Source of the DNA: Whitmania pigra
Lineage: Eukaryota; Annelida; Clitellata; Hirudinida; Haemopidae
Assembly: GCA_021613335.1 (NCBI GenBank)
Contig: JAJTWR010000101.1
Span: 62,001 to 126,000, forward strand
DNA length: 64,000 nt
Reading direction: 5' to 3'
Shown: positions 44,729-56,825 of the stretch, piece after piece
Layout: every line of letters starts with the position of its first letter
Numbering within the stretch: position 1 is the first letter of the stretch
Program-made: the position numbers and the translations under genes
The notes under the pieces: generated by a model
Databases searched by the model: none
Told to the model about the DNA's origin: nothing
Seen by the model: only the letters and a program-made list of their open reading frames with translations

Positions 44729-45294
44729 GCTCAACAACTCAAGCATGCAAGCAGTGGTGTTTGTTATTTTGAACAAAGGTGTACAAGGATGACTGTTGCA
44801 TGCTGACTACATCTCCTTCTAGAATCATAATCATCATCGCCGTCATCGTCATCATCATCAAGTGACTGCTACTACTAATGTGTATGTTGTTCATTTATCT
44901 AGCGCCATATGCGACTCACGTCAGAGGCGCTTCTTATCAACTTTTTTTAAGTGGCAAGCTAGGTTTCGAACTCAGAATGAACCAAACGACCCACCTAAGA
45001 TTTTTACAATTTGGTAATTGAAAAGCAAAAAAAATAAAAACAATGTTAATTAAATGTAGAATTAAAGTTAAGTTGTTAAAATTTAATTCATGAACGTCTG
45101 TAGGCATCTACGTGTTAGTTGACGTGTTACTAACAGCTTGTTAATTTTAAATAAATAATAAATTAAATCGTAAACAAAAGTAACTTCAAATTTTACACCA
45201 GACCTTAATTACAGGGGATTGTTAAAGTTGCTCTAATTTAGTCGTTATAAACTAACGCGACACCTAACGAGCGAAGTGTCGAATTGAATTATTT

Positions 45295-45690
45295 TTGATT
45301 TATTATTTATTTATTTATTTATTAAGCATCAAACTGAAGGGTCTTTGAGACCTCTAGCAGAAATCTGTACAATTTACATACAAAAAGTACAACTCAAGCT
45401 CCAAATGACAAGGACAATCAGGTATGTGTTAAGAAATTATTGAAATCAAAGTCACAGAGCATTAAAACGAGAAACCCCGTCCGAATTCACTATTTCTTTT
45501 GGTAGTGCGTTCCATGGTTTTACTATTTTATTAAAGAAAGAATATTTGACAACATCTGTTAAAATATTACTATATCGAAGTTTGAAACTGTGTCCTCTCG
45601 TGACTGGGTAATCCAGGATGAGCAGCAGATGCCTCATGGGGAAGTCCGCAAAGACATTCAGTAATTTGAAGCAAAATGTTTTTTGTTGAA
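45295..45690 (-). mobile_element. LINE 3' fragment next to a TRIM fragment
   Basis: Minus strand encodes an RT C-terminal region: FCFKLLNVFADFPM, HSFKLRYSNIL, then SFFNKIVKPWNALPKEIV and SRFNALCDFDFNNFL, with a stop near 45430. A short 3' UTR ends in an AATAAATAAATAAAT tail at 45301-45325. The x-WNxLPxE-I-V signature is typical of CR1/jockey-type elements. The frame continues from a TRIM-derived coiled-coil segment at its 5' side, marking an insertion or fusion point near 45685. Confidence 0.82.
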
Positions 45691-45810
45691 TTTCAATTTT
45701 CAAATTCATGGCTTTCAATACCTTGTTGTTATGTAACATGTCAAATATTGTCAGTGTTACATCGGAGAATTTCATTAAATTTGAAGTGAATATTTCCGTA
45801 TTCGCAATTT
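45685..45810 (-). pseudogene. TRIM coiled-coil fragment (third copy)
   Basis: Minus-strand SDVTLTIFDML and AMNLKIEIQQK match the decayed TRIM copy at 47166-46828 (FDVTLTIFDMV, ATNLKIEIQQR). The preceding TATTCACTTCAAATTTAA bases match too. It is cut off at the LINE. Confidence 0.75.
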
Positions 45811-46044
45811 ATCAACAGATTCACATCATCTTCGAAATATTATTTATTAATTTGCTTTTAAAATATAAAACACGATTTTAGGAATTTAAGCGGGCATAAG
45901 AATAGGCAATATTTTTAACTTCAAGTACCCTTTTGGGGTGAGTAAAGGAAAAACTATTTGGCTGATTTTACGATTTATTTTCTGCTAATCTATTTAAAGG
46001 AAATATAAAGCGATAATATTGTTTAAACAAGTCTTGAAATTGAA

Positions 46045-47166
46045 TTATTGAAAGCCAGACAATAATGAAAATAATAAGTCCATGACTATCGAACAATGCA
46101 GTGAACTTAAATCATGCTTAAGCCCATTGTAAGATGAATCGTATGAATGTTTGACAAGAATATTGCCCTCGTCACCAATGATACAAACTTCACCATCACA
46201 ACAAACTGCGTATCTTTCTTGGTTGAGTTGCAAAACGTCATGAATGCGAAATGGTAATGTGATTCTTTTCGTTACGATGCCATTTGTGGATAGATGCAAT
46301 ATAAAATTCAAATAGTTCACGAGAATATTTTCGCACCTGGATTTTGTTGTTCCTGTTGTAATTTTATTATTTAATGTTTGATGATAGTAAATCTTAATTA
46401 ACTTCGAACTTTTAAAATATAATGATCACCTTCACTACAAATACCAGAAAGAAATATATTGTTATCAATTACCAGCTCCAAATCATCTCAGTTATGCAAC
46501 GGACTATAATCAAATAAATAAGGCTCTAAGTAAATTATTGTAAAATTTTATGCATGATTGTCTTCCGTGAGCCTTCTAAAATCATAAAAATCACTTTTGT
46601 AACTAATCGTTTCTGTATCGCTGTCAAGAGTGTCTTCTGTCACCAATCAATAATCTGATGCTGGAAATATTGAGATATCGAGTAGAATGATCAAGCTATA
46701 TGAAATAATACATCTTCAAAGTGTTGAGGATTTTAAAAGTGTAACATCAGATCTTCATCAAAATAAAATGATTCGTTAAGTTTTACAGAATAACTTGGAA
46801 TGTCTTCACTTCACACTTCCAAACTATTTAACCGTATTTCAATGACATTTGGCATAAATCAATATTTCTAATTGCTTCTTCAAAGTTTGAAAAAGGCTCA
46901 TTCAAATCTTTCTCCATTTTGTACAATTTCAAGAAAACTTCCTTTGCAACTTGTCGATTTTGTTTTAATTCATCATTGATGCTTTGGTTCAATGAAGCAA
47001 CAACGGAATCAATCCATTTCTTTGCATCCTCGCTTCTTTGTTGAATTTCAATTTTCAAATTCGTGGCTTCCACTTCGTTGTCAGGTACCATGTCAAATAT
47101 TGTCAGTGTTACATCAAAGCATTTATTTAAATTTGAAGTGAATTTTATGGTCAAAAATGCAAGCAT
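46045..47166 (-). pseudogene. Decayed tandem copy of the TRIM gene, lacking RING and B-boxes
   Basis: The minus strand shows, in order, a coiled-coil piece (47166-46828: IEIQQRSEDAKKWIDSVVASL), the region before the intron (EDIPSYSVKLNESFYFDEDL), the intron, the start of exon 2 near 46668 (TEDTLDSDTETIS against KENILDGNIETIT in the intact gene), LVIDNNIFLSG, GDHYILK, and the propeller piece 46320-46045 (HDVLQLNQERYAVCCDGEVCIIGD, matching LDKESYYVCGDGEVCIIGD). Stops and frameshifts separate the pieces. Retaining the intron means it arose by DNA duplication, not retroposition. A dispersed repeat occupies 46480-46525. Confidence 0.8.
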
Positions 47167-47239
47167 CTAAACAAATATTAAAACAATTGTCGGTAATTAA
47201 AGTAATAAAAAATAATAACGTATAACAATGTACATTAAC

Positions 47240-49144
47240 TTACAACGCATAAGCTAACAATGATTTGTCCCAACGTATAACCATTATGACGTTTCGTTCA
47301 TCATCGTAAACGATTTCTCGCAAATGACATTCAACATCAAAAGACGACTTGATTCTGAGACGGCAATCCAAAACAAACACTTTGCAAGTTGCAGAATCAT
47401 AAACATACAAATTTCCGAGCCTATCTGTTGTCAAACAACGTGGTGAAGTCAATGCATGCTTAAGGCCATTGTAAGATGAATCATATGAATGTCTGACAAG
47501 AACATTGCCTTGATCACCAATGATACACACTTCACCATCACCACAAACGTAATAACTTTCTTTGTCAAGTTGCAAAACATCATGAATGGGAAACGGCAAA
47601 ATGATTTTTTTCATGACGACACCGTTATTAGATAAAAGAACCAATTTCTTAAAATAATTAACGACGATGTTTCCACAAATTGACTTAGACATTACTAGCA
47701 TGTAAGTAGCATATTTCATAATTAATGGTTGGTAATAGTAAGTATGAAATGAATCACTGCATTGCACACTTTTTAAAATGTAATGATCACCATTCGCACT
47801 AACGCCAGAAACAAAAAGCACGCCATCAATCACTAACAGATCACGAAATCCAATTAAAGGCTTGTGGGAATTAATGTAAATGTATGTATTAGAACTTGCA
47901 AAGTAACTCTTAATTCTAAATAAACCATTCGATACCTTTTCCACTCCGTAAAGTTCACCTTTGTATGAAGTAATAGTTTCAATATTGCCGTCAAGAATGT
48001 TTTCCTTCACCGATCTCACTTGTGGTGCTGGCAATTATAAAAAGATTTTAAGACGAACCTACATAAATTATGAAATTATTTAATTTACCACAACAGTTTT
48101 AATTTTCAGAAATATTAATTCAAATATCAAAATCAAACCTTTCTCAATACTTTTAAAAAACTTTTCTATTTTATTCAGATCTTCATCTAAATCAATTGGT
48201 ATGCTGATGTTTTCAGAATAATTTGGAATTGTTTCACATTGTTCCAAGGTGTTAAATTCTATTTCAGTTGCGGTTGAATATCTCAAATGCTTTTGTGCAT
48301 GCTTCAAAGTATCAATTTCCTCAGTTAAATTTTTCTCCATTTTATACAATGTTGCCAAAATTTTATCTGCGACTTGGCGTTTTTGTTTCAATTCTTCATC
48401 GATGGTTCGTTTTAAAGAAGCAACAATGGAATCAATTACTTGTTTTGCATTTTCGCTTCTTTGTTCAATTTCCTTTTTCAAATTAGAGGCTTTCAATTCA
48501 TTATCGCTTATCACGTCTTCAGAACTTTTTATATTTTTTAAAACACATTTACAAATTTCTTCTTTCATTTTCAAATTTTCTTCACATTTGACTTTCACGG
48601 AAGCCAAATAATTAGATACGTGCATGAAGTTATGATTTTTGTGATTCAATGTCAAACAATGGCCGCATATCAAAATCCTACAATTCTCACAAACTAAAGT
48701 CATCAGTTCTGAATGCTGAACACAATTTGAGTATTTGTTGATGTTGGTTTTAACTTGTGTGGATGTTGCTGGTTGCAACAGGTGGTTGCTTGTGGTTGGA
48801 ATCCTTGCATGATGCTCCAAACAAGTTGAACAATAATTGAAAGAACAATCAACACAGAATTTAACTGCTTGAATTTCTTTGCAACTGTCACATTTGAAGC
48901 CATTTTGTTTAAAATTATTCAGTTGTTCAATGAACGCATTCTTTTTTAAGTCTTTCAAACCACCTTGTGGAATTTCAAAATCCATCTGACATTTTGGACA
49001 TTTTGATAAAAATTTTGAAATAGGTGAAGATTCCAAACATTTCAGACAAAAACTATGAGCACAAGGTAATATTCTTGGATCGTTCATATATTTCATGCAG
49101 ATGCAACAAACCTCTAACGAGAGATTATCCATTTTGTCCATCAA
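47240..49144 (-). CDS. TRIM-type RING E3 ubiquitin ligase with C-terminal propeller
   Basis: Two exons, 48139-49144 and 47240-48027, join in phase 1 to a 597-residue protein. RING finger (C3HC4) uses Cys13, Cys16, Cys28, His30, Cys33, Cys36, Cys49 and Cys52. B-box 1 spans ~85-121 (CDSC..CVDC..CSTCLEHH). B-box 2 spans ~141-171 (CVQH..CENC..CGHC..H..H). A coiled coil covers ~185-290 (rich in Glu, Lys and Leu). The C-terminal ~260 residues contain repeated strand-like units (VCGDGEVCIIGDQGNVLV, DRLGNLYVYDS) compatible with an NHL-like beta-propeller, though canonical NHL repeats are weak. It would ubiquitinate targets chosen by the propeller; the substrate is unknown. No filamin domain. Decayed copies follow directly downstream. 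Confidence 0.85.
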
Positions 49145-50006
49145 TTACAAACAACAAATTCAACTCCTCGGTTTTATAATTCGATGAGATTCCTTTTGAG
49201 TAAGGTCGAATAAAGTCGAATTTATTCTAAAAGCATCAATAAATTAGAAATTTAATTGTTTTGCTCTGAATACAATCAATTAATACCCATTTGGGAAGAT
49301 ATACACTACATATCTTTCATTGCTTCTTGCATGTTGTTATTGAGGTTGCCATTGATCCTCCTTGCTCTTAAATCGTTTTTTTACTGCGTCAAAGGGCACC
49401 AGTTGGTTAACAAATCTAATACTACGTCAGTAACACCCGCTGATAATATATTTAATGTATTTTTCAACATAAACAAATTATTTAACAATGTTAACAGTGT
49501 TAACGTTCTTGCCAATTGCAAATTACTGATTACATTCGAGTTAATAGTAATAACAAGCAGTAATAATAACGATAAAAAAACAAATTATTATTCATAAATT
49601 TAATAGTATTGTATTTTATATGACGCAAAGGTGTGCCTCGCAGGTGTCTTTTCATTGATCTACGTGCTAATAAAGCATGATAGCTAATTTCATCATTTAA
49701 ATACCTTTTCTCAATAATACCCATAATTACAAATAAAACACCACTACCAATGTAGGTTGGTGAAAACCTTTCAAAATTAATAAAATAAATGACGATTAAA
49801 CATTTTCTTAATTTTTCATCCCAACTCAGGCACTCACATTTTACGCATATGATTTCCAGGATTTATATACTACCCCCAAAGTTCCAATTTATTGACAATT
49901 TTATTACTTTAACAAGTTATCGATAACAATTCAAAATTGATGGCAAGAGAAAATACAGAAGTCGTAATTCAAATAGTTCATTTTATAAATGACGACAACC
50001 AGCGTG
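49145..50006. other. Intergenic between TRIM and RAD23 copy 1
   Basis: Upstream region of the TRIM gene and 3' flank of RAD23 copy 1. 49840-49920 is homologous to the 3' flank of RAD23 copy 2 (CCAATTTATTGACA block). A short minus-strand frame at 49724-49530 has no recognisable content. Confidence 0.5.
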
Positions 50007-51756
50007 TTAAATTTCATCATCATATTCGAGATAATCATCTTCTGAAAATAAAATAATGATGACATTTAGGTATTAAGAGCAAATGAACTTACTCATAATT
50101 AGTTATTAAGTTATTAAAATAATAATTAACCAAATGCTGCCATGACACTAGGATTAATAAGTTCCAAACATGCAGTAACTAAATTTAAAAGAAAATATTA
50201 GCTTACCAAAATCATCATCATATTTCTGTGACAAAAGGAAATTGGCGGCAAGATCTTCGTTCTTCTCACAAGCAAAGTAAGCCTGCATGCAGAGACCCTC
50301 TGGAAATCCCATTGCCTTCAACTAAAAATATTTAATAAACCAATAAGTCAATTCATATTACTGATGTGCATTCACAAGTCACCTACCCTCTCAACGGCCT
50401 GCATTTCTTCAGGAGTGACCTGAACGTAACCTGGCTCCGTTGAATCCTGGTTGACAGGTGTACCTGAAGGTGCTCCTGATTCTAGTGGCTCATTCAACAT
50501 TTGAAGAAAACGATCCTGATTTTCGGATATTATCTAAGAAAAAACAAATTTTAATGAAACGGATTCTTCAAATAATATCAAGCATTGTGGTTCAAACCTG
50601 AAAGAGGCGTGGGTTAGACTGACGAATCTGGCCAAGTACGTTAGGAAGCAGGTTTGGATTGGACTGAATCAGCTGCATCATTTGAAGAAACTGGGGCTGT
50701 GAGCGTAGCGAAGCAAGTAAATCTCCTGAAAAAGATAAAAACGTTAACTTGTATTGTATGCTAGCACCTCACTGCAAATGTCACTCACCAGTAGATCCGC
50801 TGGATCCAGCATTTTGGGATGCAACCAATCCTTGTTCTTGTTGTCCAAGATTTCTGGGCTGCTGGGTAAAATTTTCTTCAGGTAATTCGTCAGGGATAGA
50901 GCCCTAAAAATTAAAGTTACAAATGTCAAAAATTAGCGAATGTCTATGACCACAAATTCACAATAAAACTAAGTTTTACTTACGCTGAGCAGATATTCAA
51001 CTGCACGATCAGGATTGTTGTAGCTAGCCCTCAATGCCCTCAAAACGTCGTCCCGTGGGAACCCCATGTCAGACATTTCTTTTACTATTTTCTCAAATGA
51101 TTCACCAGACACTAAGTTGTTGCCTGGTTCAACTGTTGTCGTTGTAGTTTCGGCAACAAGTTGGACAGAGGCTGCAGCAGTTGGTTGCTCATCCTTAGCA
51201 ACGCTCTCCTTCACTTCGGTCTCTGATGGTACTACAACAGGCTGAGTCTGAGTCTTAGGCACTTGCTTAGGCTAAAAATCAATCATCAAGTTGAAAGGAT
51301 TTTTTCTAAATCTTAGTTATTAATTAATAACTTACCATTGAAACTATCACCACAACAAAATTCTTTTCGTCAATTTTATAAAAACTAAGTTTTTGATCAT
51401 CTTCAAGTATTTTCCCTGCAAAATTTTGAAATAATGTAACATCTCCAATAATAGAGTCTAATATAAAATATTTTCTAAATGATATAACTTGACAATTACC
51501 TGCATATATTAATTTCTGTGCAGAAAAAGGATATTCTGAACCTTTTGTCAGTTCGATTTTCTTCTTGAGTTCAAGAACCTGCAGTTACAAAGGTGATTTG
51601 AAAATTAAGTTACGAAAGTGACAATGATTAATGAAATTAACCGATTATTAACGAAATTTATGACAGCTAAAAATTGCCTTCAATACATACCGTCTCTTCA
51701 AGATCGACTTCAACCTTAAAAGTGAGCTGCTGTAATGTCTTTACGGTAATATGCAT
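50007..51756 (-). CDS. RAD23: RAD23 ubiquitin receptor, copy 1
   Basis: RAD23 shuttles ubiquitinated proteins to the proteasome and partners XPC in nucleotide excision repair. Nine exons on the minus strand (51691-51756, 51500-51578, 51336-51415, 50984-51271, 50789-50903, 50598-50725, 50387-50533, 50207-50321, 50007-50041) close to 350 residues. Domains: ubiquitin-like 1-75 ([33 protein letters not shown]), Thr/Val/Pro-rich linker, UBA1 ~133-171 ([20 protein letters not shown]), XPC-binding/STI1-like ~215-265 ([20 protein letters not shown]), UBA2 ~293-334 ([20 protein letters not shown]), and an acidic tail ending EYDDEI. Slightly shorter than vertebrate RAD23 (about 360-410). The duplicated promoter region extends to ~52010. 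Copies 2 and 3 lie 5-8 kb away. Confidence 0.92.
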
Positions 51757-52309
51757 TTTGCAACTTATGTCCGAATACAACTTTAGCTAGAACTACTCGT
51801 GTAACGTTAGCAAATACAAGACTGCTTGAATATAGTTACGTTATTGAATGATTAGAGTATGAAATTCAAAAACATTAAGTGCCATTTTAAAAATTTATTT
51901 ATGATATATAAATTTATTATTCCTTTAAAGGTAATAAAGTTGATTTTGAAAATATTCAATTGTAATAGCCAAATGTCCAATTAATCAATTGAAACTACCT
52001 TAGCGTTGATTGTGGATAATAGGCCTAAGCAACCACGCATAAAAAATAACAAACGTTTAAAACTTGGCGAAATAAGCATATTTTTCTGAGCAAGGGCGAA
52101 ATAATTCGTCAATCGTTTAAATCAGGCCGTCTAAGCAAACATGAATAATGTCACTAATTAATCCTGCGATCCTGCTTGCGATGGTTATAACAAAAGTCGG
52201 TATGTATCGTGTTCGCAACTCATGCGGTGGATCGATTAAGATACGCCTTCACATCCTGCCCGGATACACACTCAATAAAAAATCGGATTAATACAAATGA
52301 ACGAAGGTA

Positions 52310-52700
52310 GAAAACAAATTGGCAAGTTAGCTAAACTTTTTCTCCTTGACTCTAAACTTAACAGCTCCGAGTACCTGACGCAACTGCACTGGCTACCCAT
52401 ACATTACCGTATCATTTACATAATATACTTTACATAATATAATTTACTCACTTATTGTATTATAACCTCATCCCATCCCCCTATTTCTATCATCTCATTC
52501 ATCACTCTCAAATCCCTGATCATCTCCGCTTATCTTAACTCACCAACCAGTCCATAAATCCTCCATCGACAACCGAATTTTTTTCCCATGCCTTGCCCGC
52601 CATCTGAAACAACTTGTCTTCCATCATTCGGTCCCAGCCGACACTCGAGTTTTTCAAGGGGCAGCTGAATGGTGTTCCAACTGTTATTTAATTAATCTTA
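52310..52700 (+). mobile_element. LINE reverse-transcriptase C-terminal fragment
   Basis: Plus strand encodes SSEYLTQLHWLPIHYRIIY, the conserved LHWLPV-x-x-RI region after the RT domain of CR1/L2/jockey elements. After frameshifts come FFSHALPAI(stop)NNL and LEFFKGQLN, corresponding to the usual W-N-x-LP and FK-x-x-LK ending. Truncated and frame-broken. Confidence 0.8.
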
Positions 52701-52897
52701 TCTAGGCATATTTATAGGGTTACTATGTCTCTACCCAATACTCTTGTGGACGTCACAAAACTAAAATATTTTCAGATTTAACAAAATGTAGGCCCAGCTA
52801 TAAAAAGCACATATTTCTCTGATATATACTGATAAATATAATGTATAAATAACGCTGGTACCCTCATAATAATAATAATAATAATGATGATGATGAT

Positions 52898-53253
<356 letters not shown>

Positions 53254-53791
53254 TATACAATGTTAACATGCAGTGGAGGACACGAACCTAGAACTGAGCT
53301 AGTGCGGCTCGCATATCAACAAATATGTTCTCAGGCTTTCAATGAAAAAATGGTAGTGATTGAAATTTAAATGAGCTATAGAAGCATGATTGAATTTACA
53401 TTTTGTTAATCTATGTTTAGTAAGTAATTCCATGATTATATTCAGCAATGATTTATCCTTATACTGCACCTTTGTATCGACACAGGTTACGCTTTTAGAA
53501 CTTTTCCAAATTCTAAAGACGCTTTGATGAAAGAGTGCAAGACACTGTTTTTAACGCGGATTTGGTCATAGTAAGCCTGCGCCACGAGAGGTCTCCACCG
53601 ATCAGAAAAACTTTTTTCAAAACAGTTTCATTTCTTTATTATTAGATATTGTTTTTATTTTCACAAAAGATATCTTTTCCCAATTTGGAAAAAAGTGACA
53701 GTTCACAAATTGAGAATTCAAAAACAGTAATGCAATGTAAGTGATGGAACACATAAAAAAAAAACAGGACTTCAAAAAAATTAATGTTTTA

Positions 53792-55044
53792 TCAACTCTT
53801 GGCAACATTTTTCTTCTTGCGTTCTGATAGCAGAATCTCAAAAGATGAAGCATTTTGATGTAAAACGTACCTCGTGGTATTTGTTTGTCCATCGCTATAA
53901 AGAAAAGTTCCAATAACCTGCAAGTTGAAATTCGCATCATTGTTAAGGAACCCAGTATTTGGAAATCCGGGTTTTGATAAATGAGCAGCCAGCACAGTTC
54001 GGCTTAAATCTATGGTGTTCACATTAAACCTGATAGCCATTGCAATAAGATATTGGTCGTATGCCCTTCTGCCAACAACAACATCTTTTATTGCTGACCA
54101 ATTGAATGTGGAATTTTCTCTGCTGAAAAAAAAGTAATCTATGGCAATAGTGGCTCTGAGGACACCTCTTTTAGCAAGTTCTGGAAGATTTGATTTGTTG
54201 AAATAATTTTCGTAATCTTCAAAATCCGTGTTGAAAAAACTTGAATTGAATTCATTCGTTTCATTAGTGGAAACTGAAGACAAGTTTCGAAATAGTTGAA
54301 TATCAGTTCTTCGTCCAACCAAGAGAACGTTGTTACTGAGTTTCTCTTTCAATATCGATTCCAAAAATTGCAAACTTTTTAAAAGCTCGTCAGTGAATAA
54401 TAAATCACCTTGTAAACATAATTGTTTTACTGAAAATAAATTATTTAATAATATGCATTTATAATTATACTTATTAAATACTCTAACCGTATTTTAAAAA
54501 AAATCGTCTAACCATTGGCATATCCGTAAAAAGAAGCATTGTACCTTTTAAAGACTTCCTCATACAATGGCTTCAAATAAGGAGTTCCATAAGAATTAAA
54601 AGACGTAAGTGGCAAAACATCCCAACCCTTCTCTAATGCCGTTAAAACCAAAACATTTTCAGGGTCCGTTCGACTGACATTACCGACACTGCTGAGATTT
54701 GCAAACAGAACAGGTTTGATTGCCTCTCCAAACGAATTCCAATTTGAGAGAATCAATCTATGAGCCAATCTGTGATGTTCTGAATTCGGTTTGAATGTTG
54801 TAAAAACGACCAAAGTAGGATTTTGAGAAAAACGTTTGCGAATAGTTTTCGAGATACGAGTTGTTATCTTGTGAAATGACAATAGTTTATTTACAGGTTC
54901 ATCCGTATTCACCAAATCTCTATTCGAAATCTCACACTTTTGTAAATTTCGAGATTTACATTCAGAATTTTCTTTTTGCCATAAAATCAAACATATTATT
55001 AAGCATACATTTGATGTTAAGATCGCAAAATTAATTTTTTTCAT
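53792..55044 (-). CDS. Type II membrane glycosyltransferase-like protein
   Basis: Two exons, 54513-55044 and 53792-54408, join in phase 1 (..YGYAN-G-DLLFTDELL) to 382 residues. A single membrane segment lies at ~4-22 after a short cytosolic MKK, so a Golgi type II protein is expected. Motifs: FTTFKP near residue 82, then LILSNW, VLVLTALEKGWDVLPL, FYGYANGDLLF (a candidate metal/donor-binding Asp in the NGD position), NVLLVGRRTD, AIDYFFFSR and VVVGRRAYDQYLI. These match the pattern of an uncharacterised animal family of predicted nucleotide-sugar transferases. Donor and acceptor are unknown. Possible N-glycosylation sites are frequent (NLSS, NVSR, NETN, NSTF). The gene looks intact and sits between two RAD23 copies but is not part of that duplication. 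Confidence 0.7.
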
Positions 55045-55599
55045 AATTTTACTTCGTTTTTGGAATATTTTGCTTAAGAATCATAATCACTCAGATGTAA
55101 ATATTAAGGGTGTGTTGCGTCACTCTTTAATCCAGTTTTTTATTTATTTTTAACGTCTCTGCAGTGTTTGTTTAAAAAGTTACTGAAATTGTAATAGCCT
55201 TGAATTCATTATTAATTTAAAGGCAATTGCTAAAATTTTTTATCATAACTGCGAACTCACAAAACCAGCGATGCGAATATACCAGAAGTTTCCTAACATC
55301 ATCTGCTTCTAAAGTAGGGATGTATCGAGTGCTATGAGACAGAGTTCTGTCTCCCATAGATGTGTGCTGCTCTACGACTCAGAGCAATCTTATCACGTTT
55401 GTCAAGGTATCAGTTAAAATTAAAACTCTTCAAATAACAGAAAGCATCAGAAAAGTTACCCCGCCGTTTACCCGCGCTTTTTTGAATTTCTTCACATTGT
55501 AATTCAGAGCACTGGGCAGAAATCACATTGCGTCAACACCTGCCAATCAACAAATGGCCATCGGAATGCTTTGTTATTAGACAGTCGGACTTGTACACA

Positions 55600-55760
55600 G
55601 TAATCTTTATGATTACTTTGATAGATTTAATTTATTTACTGAATCTCAATATGGTTTCAGAAAAAATCACTCGACTTATATGCCTTTATATGCCTTTTTT
55701 TTAATACTTCAGTCTGCTGTTTATGAAGCTGTTGGTATTGGTGAGGTTCAGTTATGCCGA
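55600..55760 (+). mobile_element. Short LINE reverse-transcriptase fragment
   Basis: Plus strand reads FDRFNLFTESQYGFRKNHST, the conserved SQ-x-GFRKNHST motif upstream of the RT catalytic block, followed by ILQSAVYEAVGIGE. It ends abruptly; no downstream catalytic motif is present. Confidence 0.8.
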
Positions 55761-56599
55761 ATGATTAAGTACTCGTGTACTCAAGTACATTTGTCGTACT
55801 TCAGTATTTATACTTGAGTTCTTTCGCGATTGTGTGAATGATGTTATTTGTTACTTTGTTTTAAAAACATAATAACTGTTATAGGAATGTAAACAAGCAT
55901 TACATTAGGCAAGTTTTAAAGTTCTAGTACCATTTTAGGGCAAGTATAGGAACAAATAATTTGCTGATTATACTACTTATCATAGGGTTAATCTATTTAA
56001 AGAAAAACAGTATAGCATTAGCAATATTAGATTCACACTTACAATTAATAATAACGTTTTGAATAACTAAAGTATTTATTATAATGACAGTTATTATTAT
56101 TATTATTATTGTTATTATTAAAATAACATATTCGATGACTAAAAATGACTAAACACTAATGTTTCACATTAACCACCTATTGTGTTACTAATAAATTTCT
56201 GGGTTAATTTTAGTTTCAAATAAGTCATTTAAATGATTTTATTTTAAATAATTAAATAATAAAACCGTCAATAATCATGACAAATAATTGGTGAATAAAA
56301 ATTTAATAGTTAACGTTAAAACACATATAAATAATAAAATAGATTAACTTCAACTTTCAGTTTAGCCTTAAAAACACAAATAATAATCTCCAGGGCTAAT
56401 TTTAGTTTCAAATAAGTATTATTTAACTGAATTTTTTTTAAATTAATTAAATATTAAAACCATTCAATAGTGAAGAATAATTTGTGAATGAAAATATAAT
56501 AAATAGTTAACGTTAAAAAACATTTAAATAATAAAATAGGTTAACTTCAAATTTCAATTTAACCTTAAGAACACAAATAAAAAAATTAAACAAATAGCT
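55761..56599. other. AT-rich intergenic sequence
   Basis: No exon seen. An internal imperfect duplication links ~56180-56360 and ~56385-56575 (TTTTAGTTTCAAATAAGT, AGGTTAACTTCAA and similar shared blocks), period about 200 bases. Confidence 0.5.
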
Positions 56600-56825
56600 A
56601 AATTAACTTTTTCAAAACTATAGGTAATATTCTTTGTGAAATTCACCTACATTCCGAGACATTTTACACATATGATTTTCACTATTTAACCAAAAAACTC
56701 CAATTTATTGACACTTTTATTAGTTTTACAAAAAATCGATAACAATTCAAAATTGTGGATGGCAAAAGCAAAGACACCAATCGTACTTCAAAAAGATCAT
56801 TTTATAAATGATGAACAACAGCATG

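Noticed and set aside
44880..44990. Possible tRNA-derived SINE (GAGTTCGAAACC box on the minus strand)
   Set aside because: Only a B-box-like string is seen; no convincing A box or defined ends. Too weak to list as a feature.
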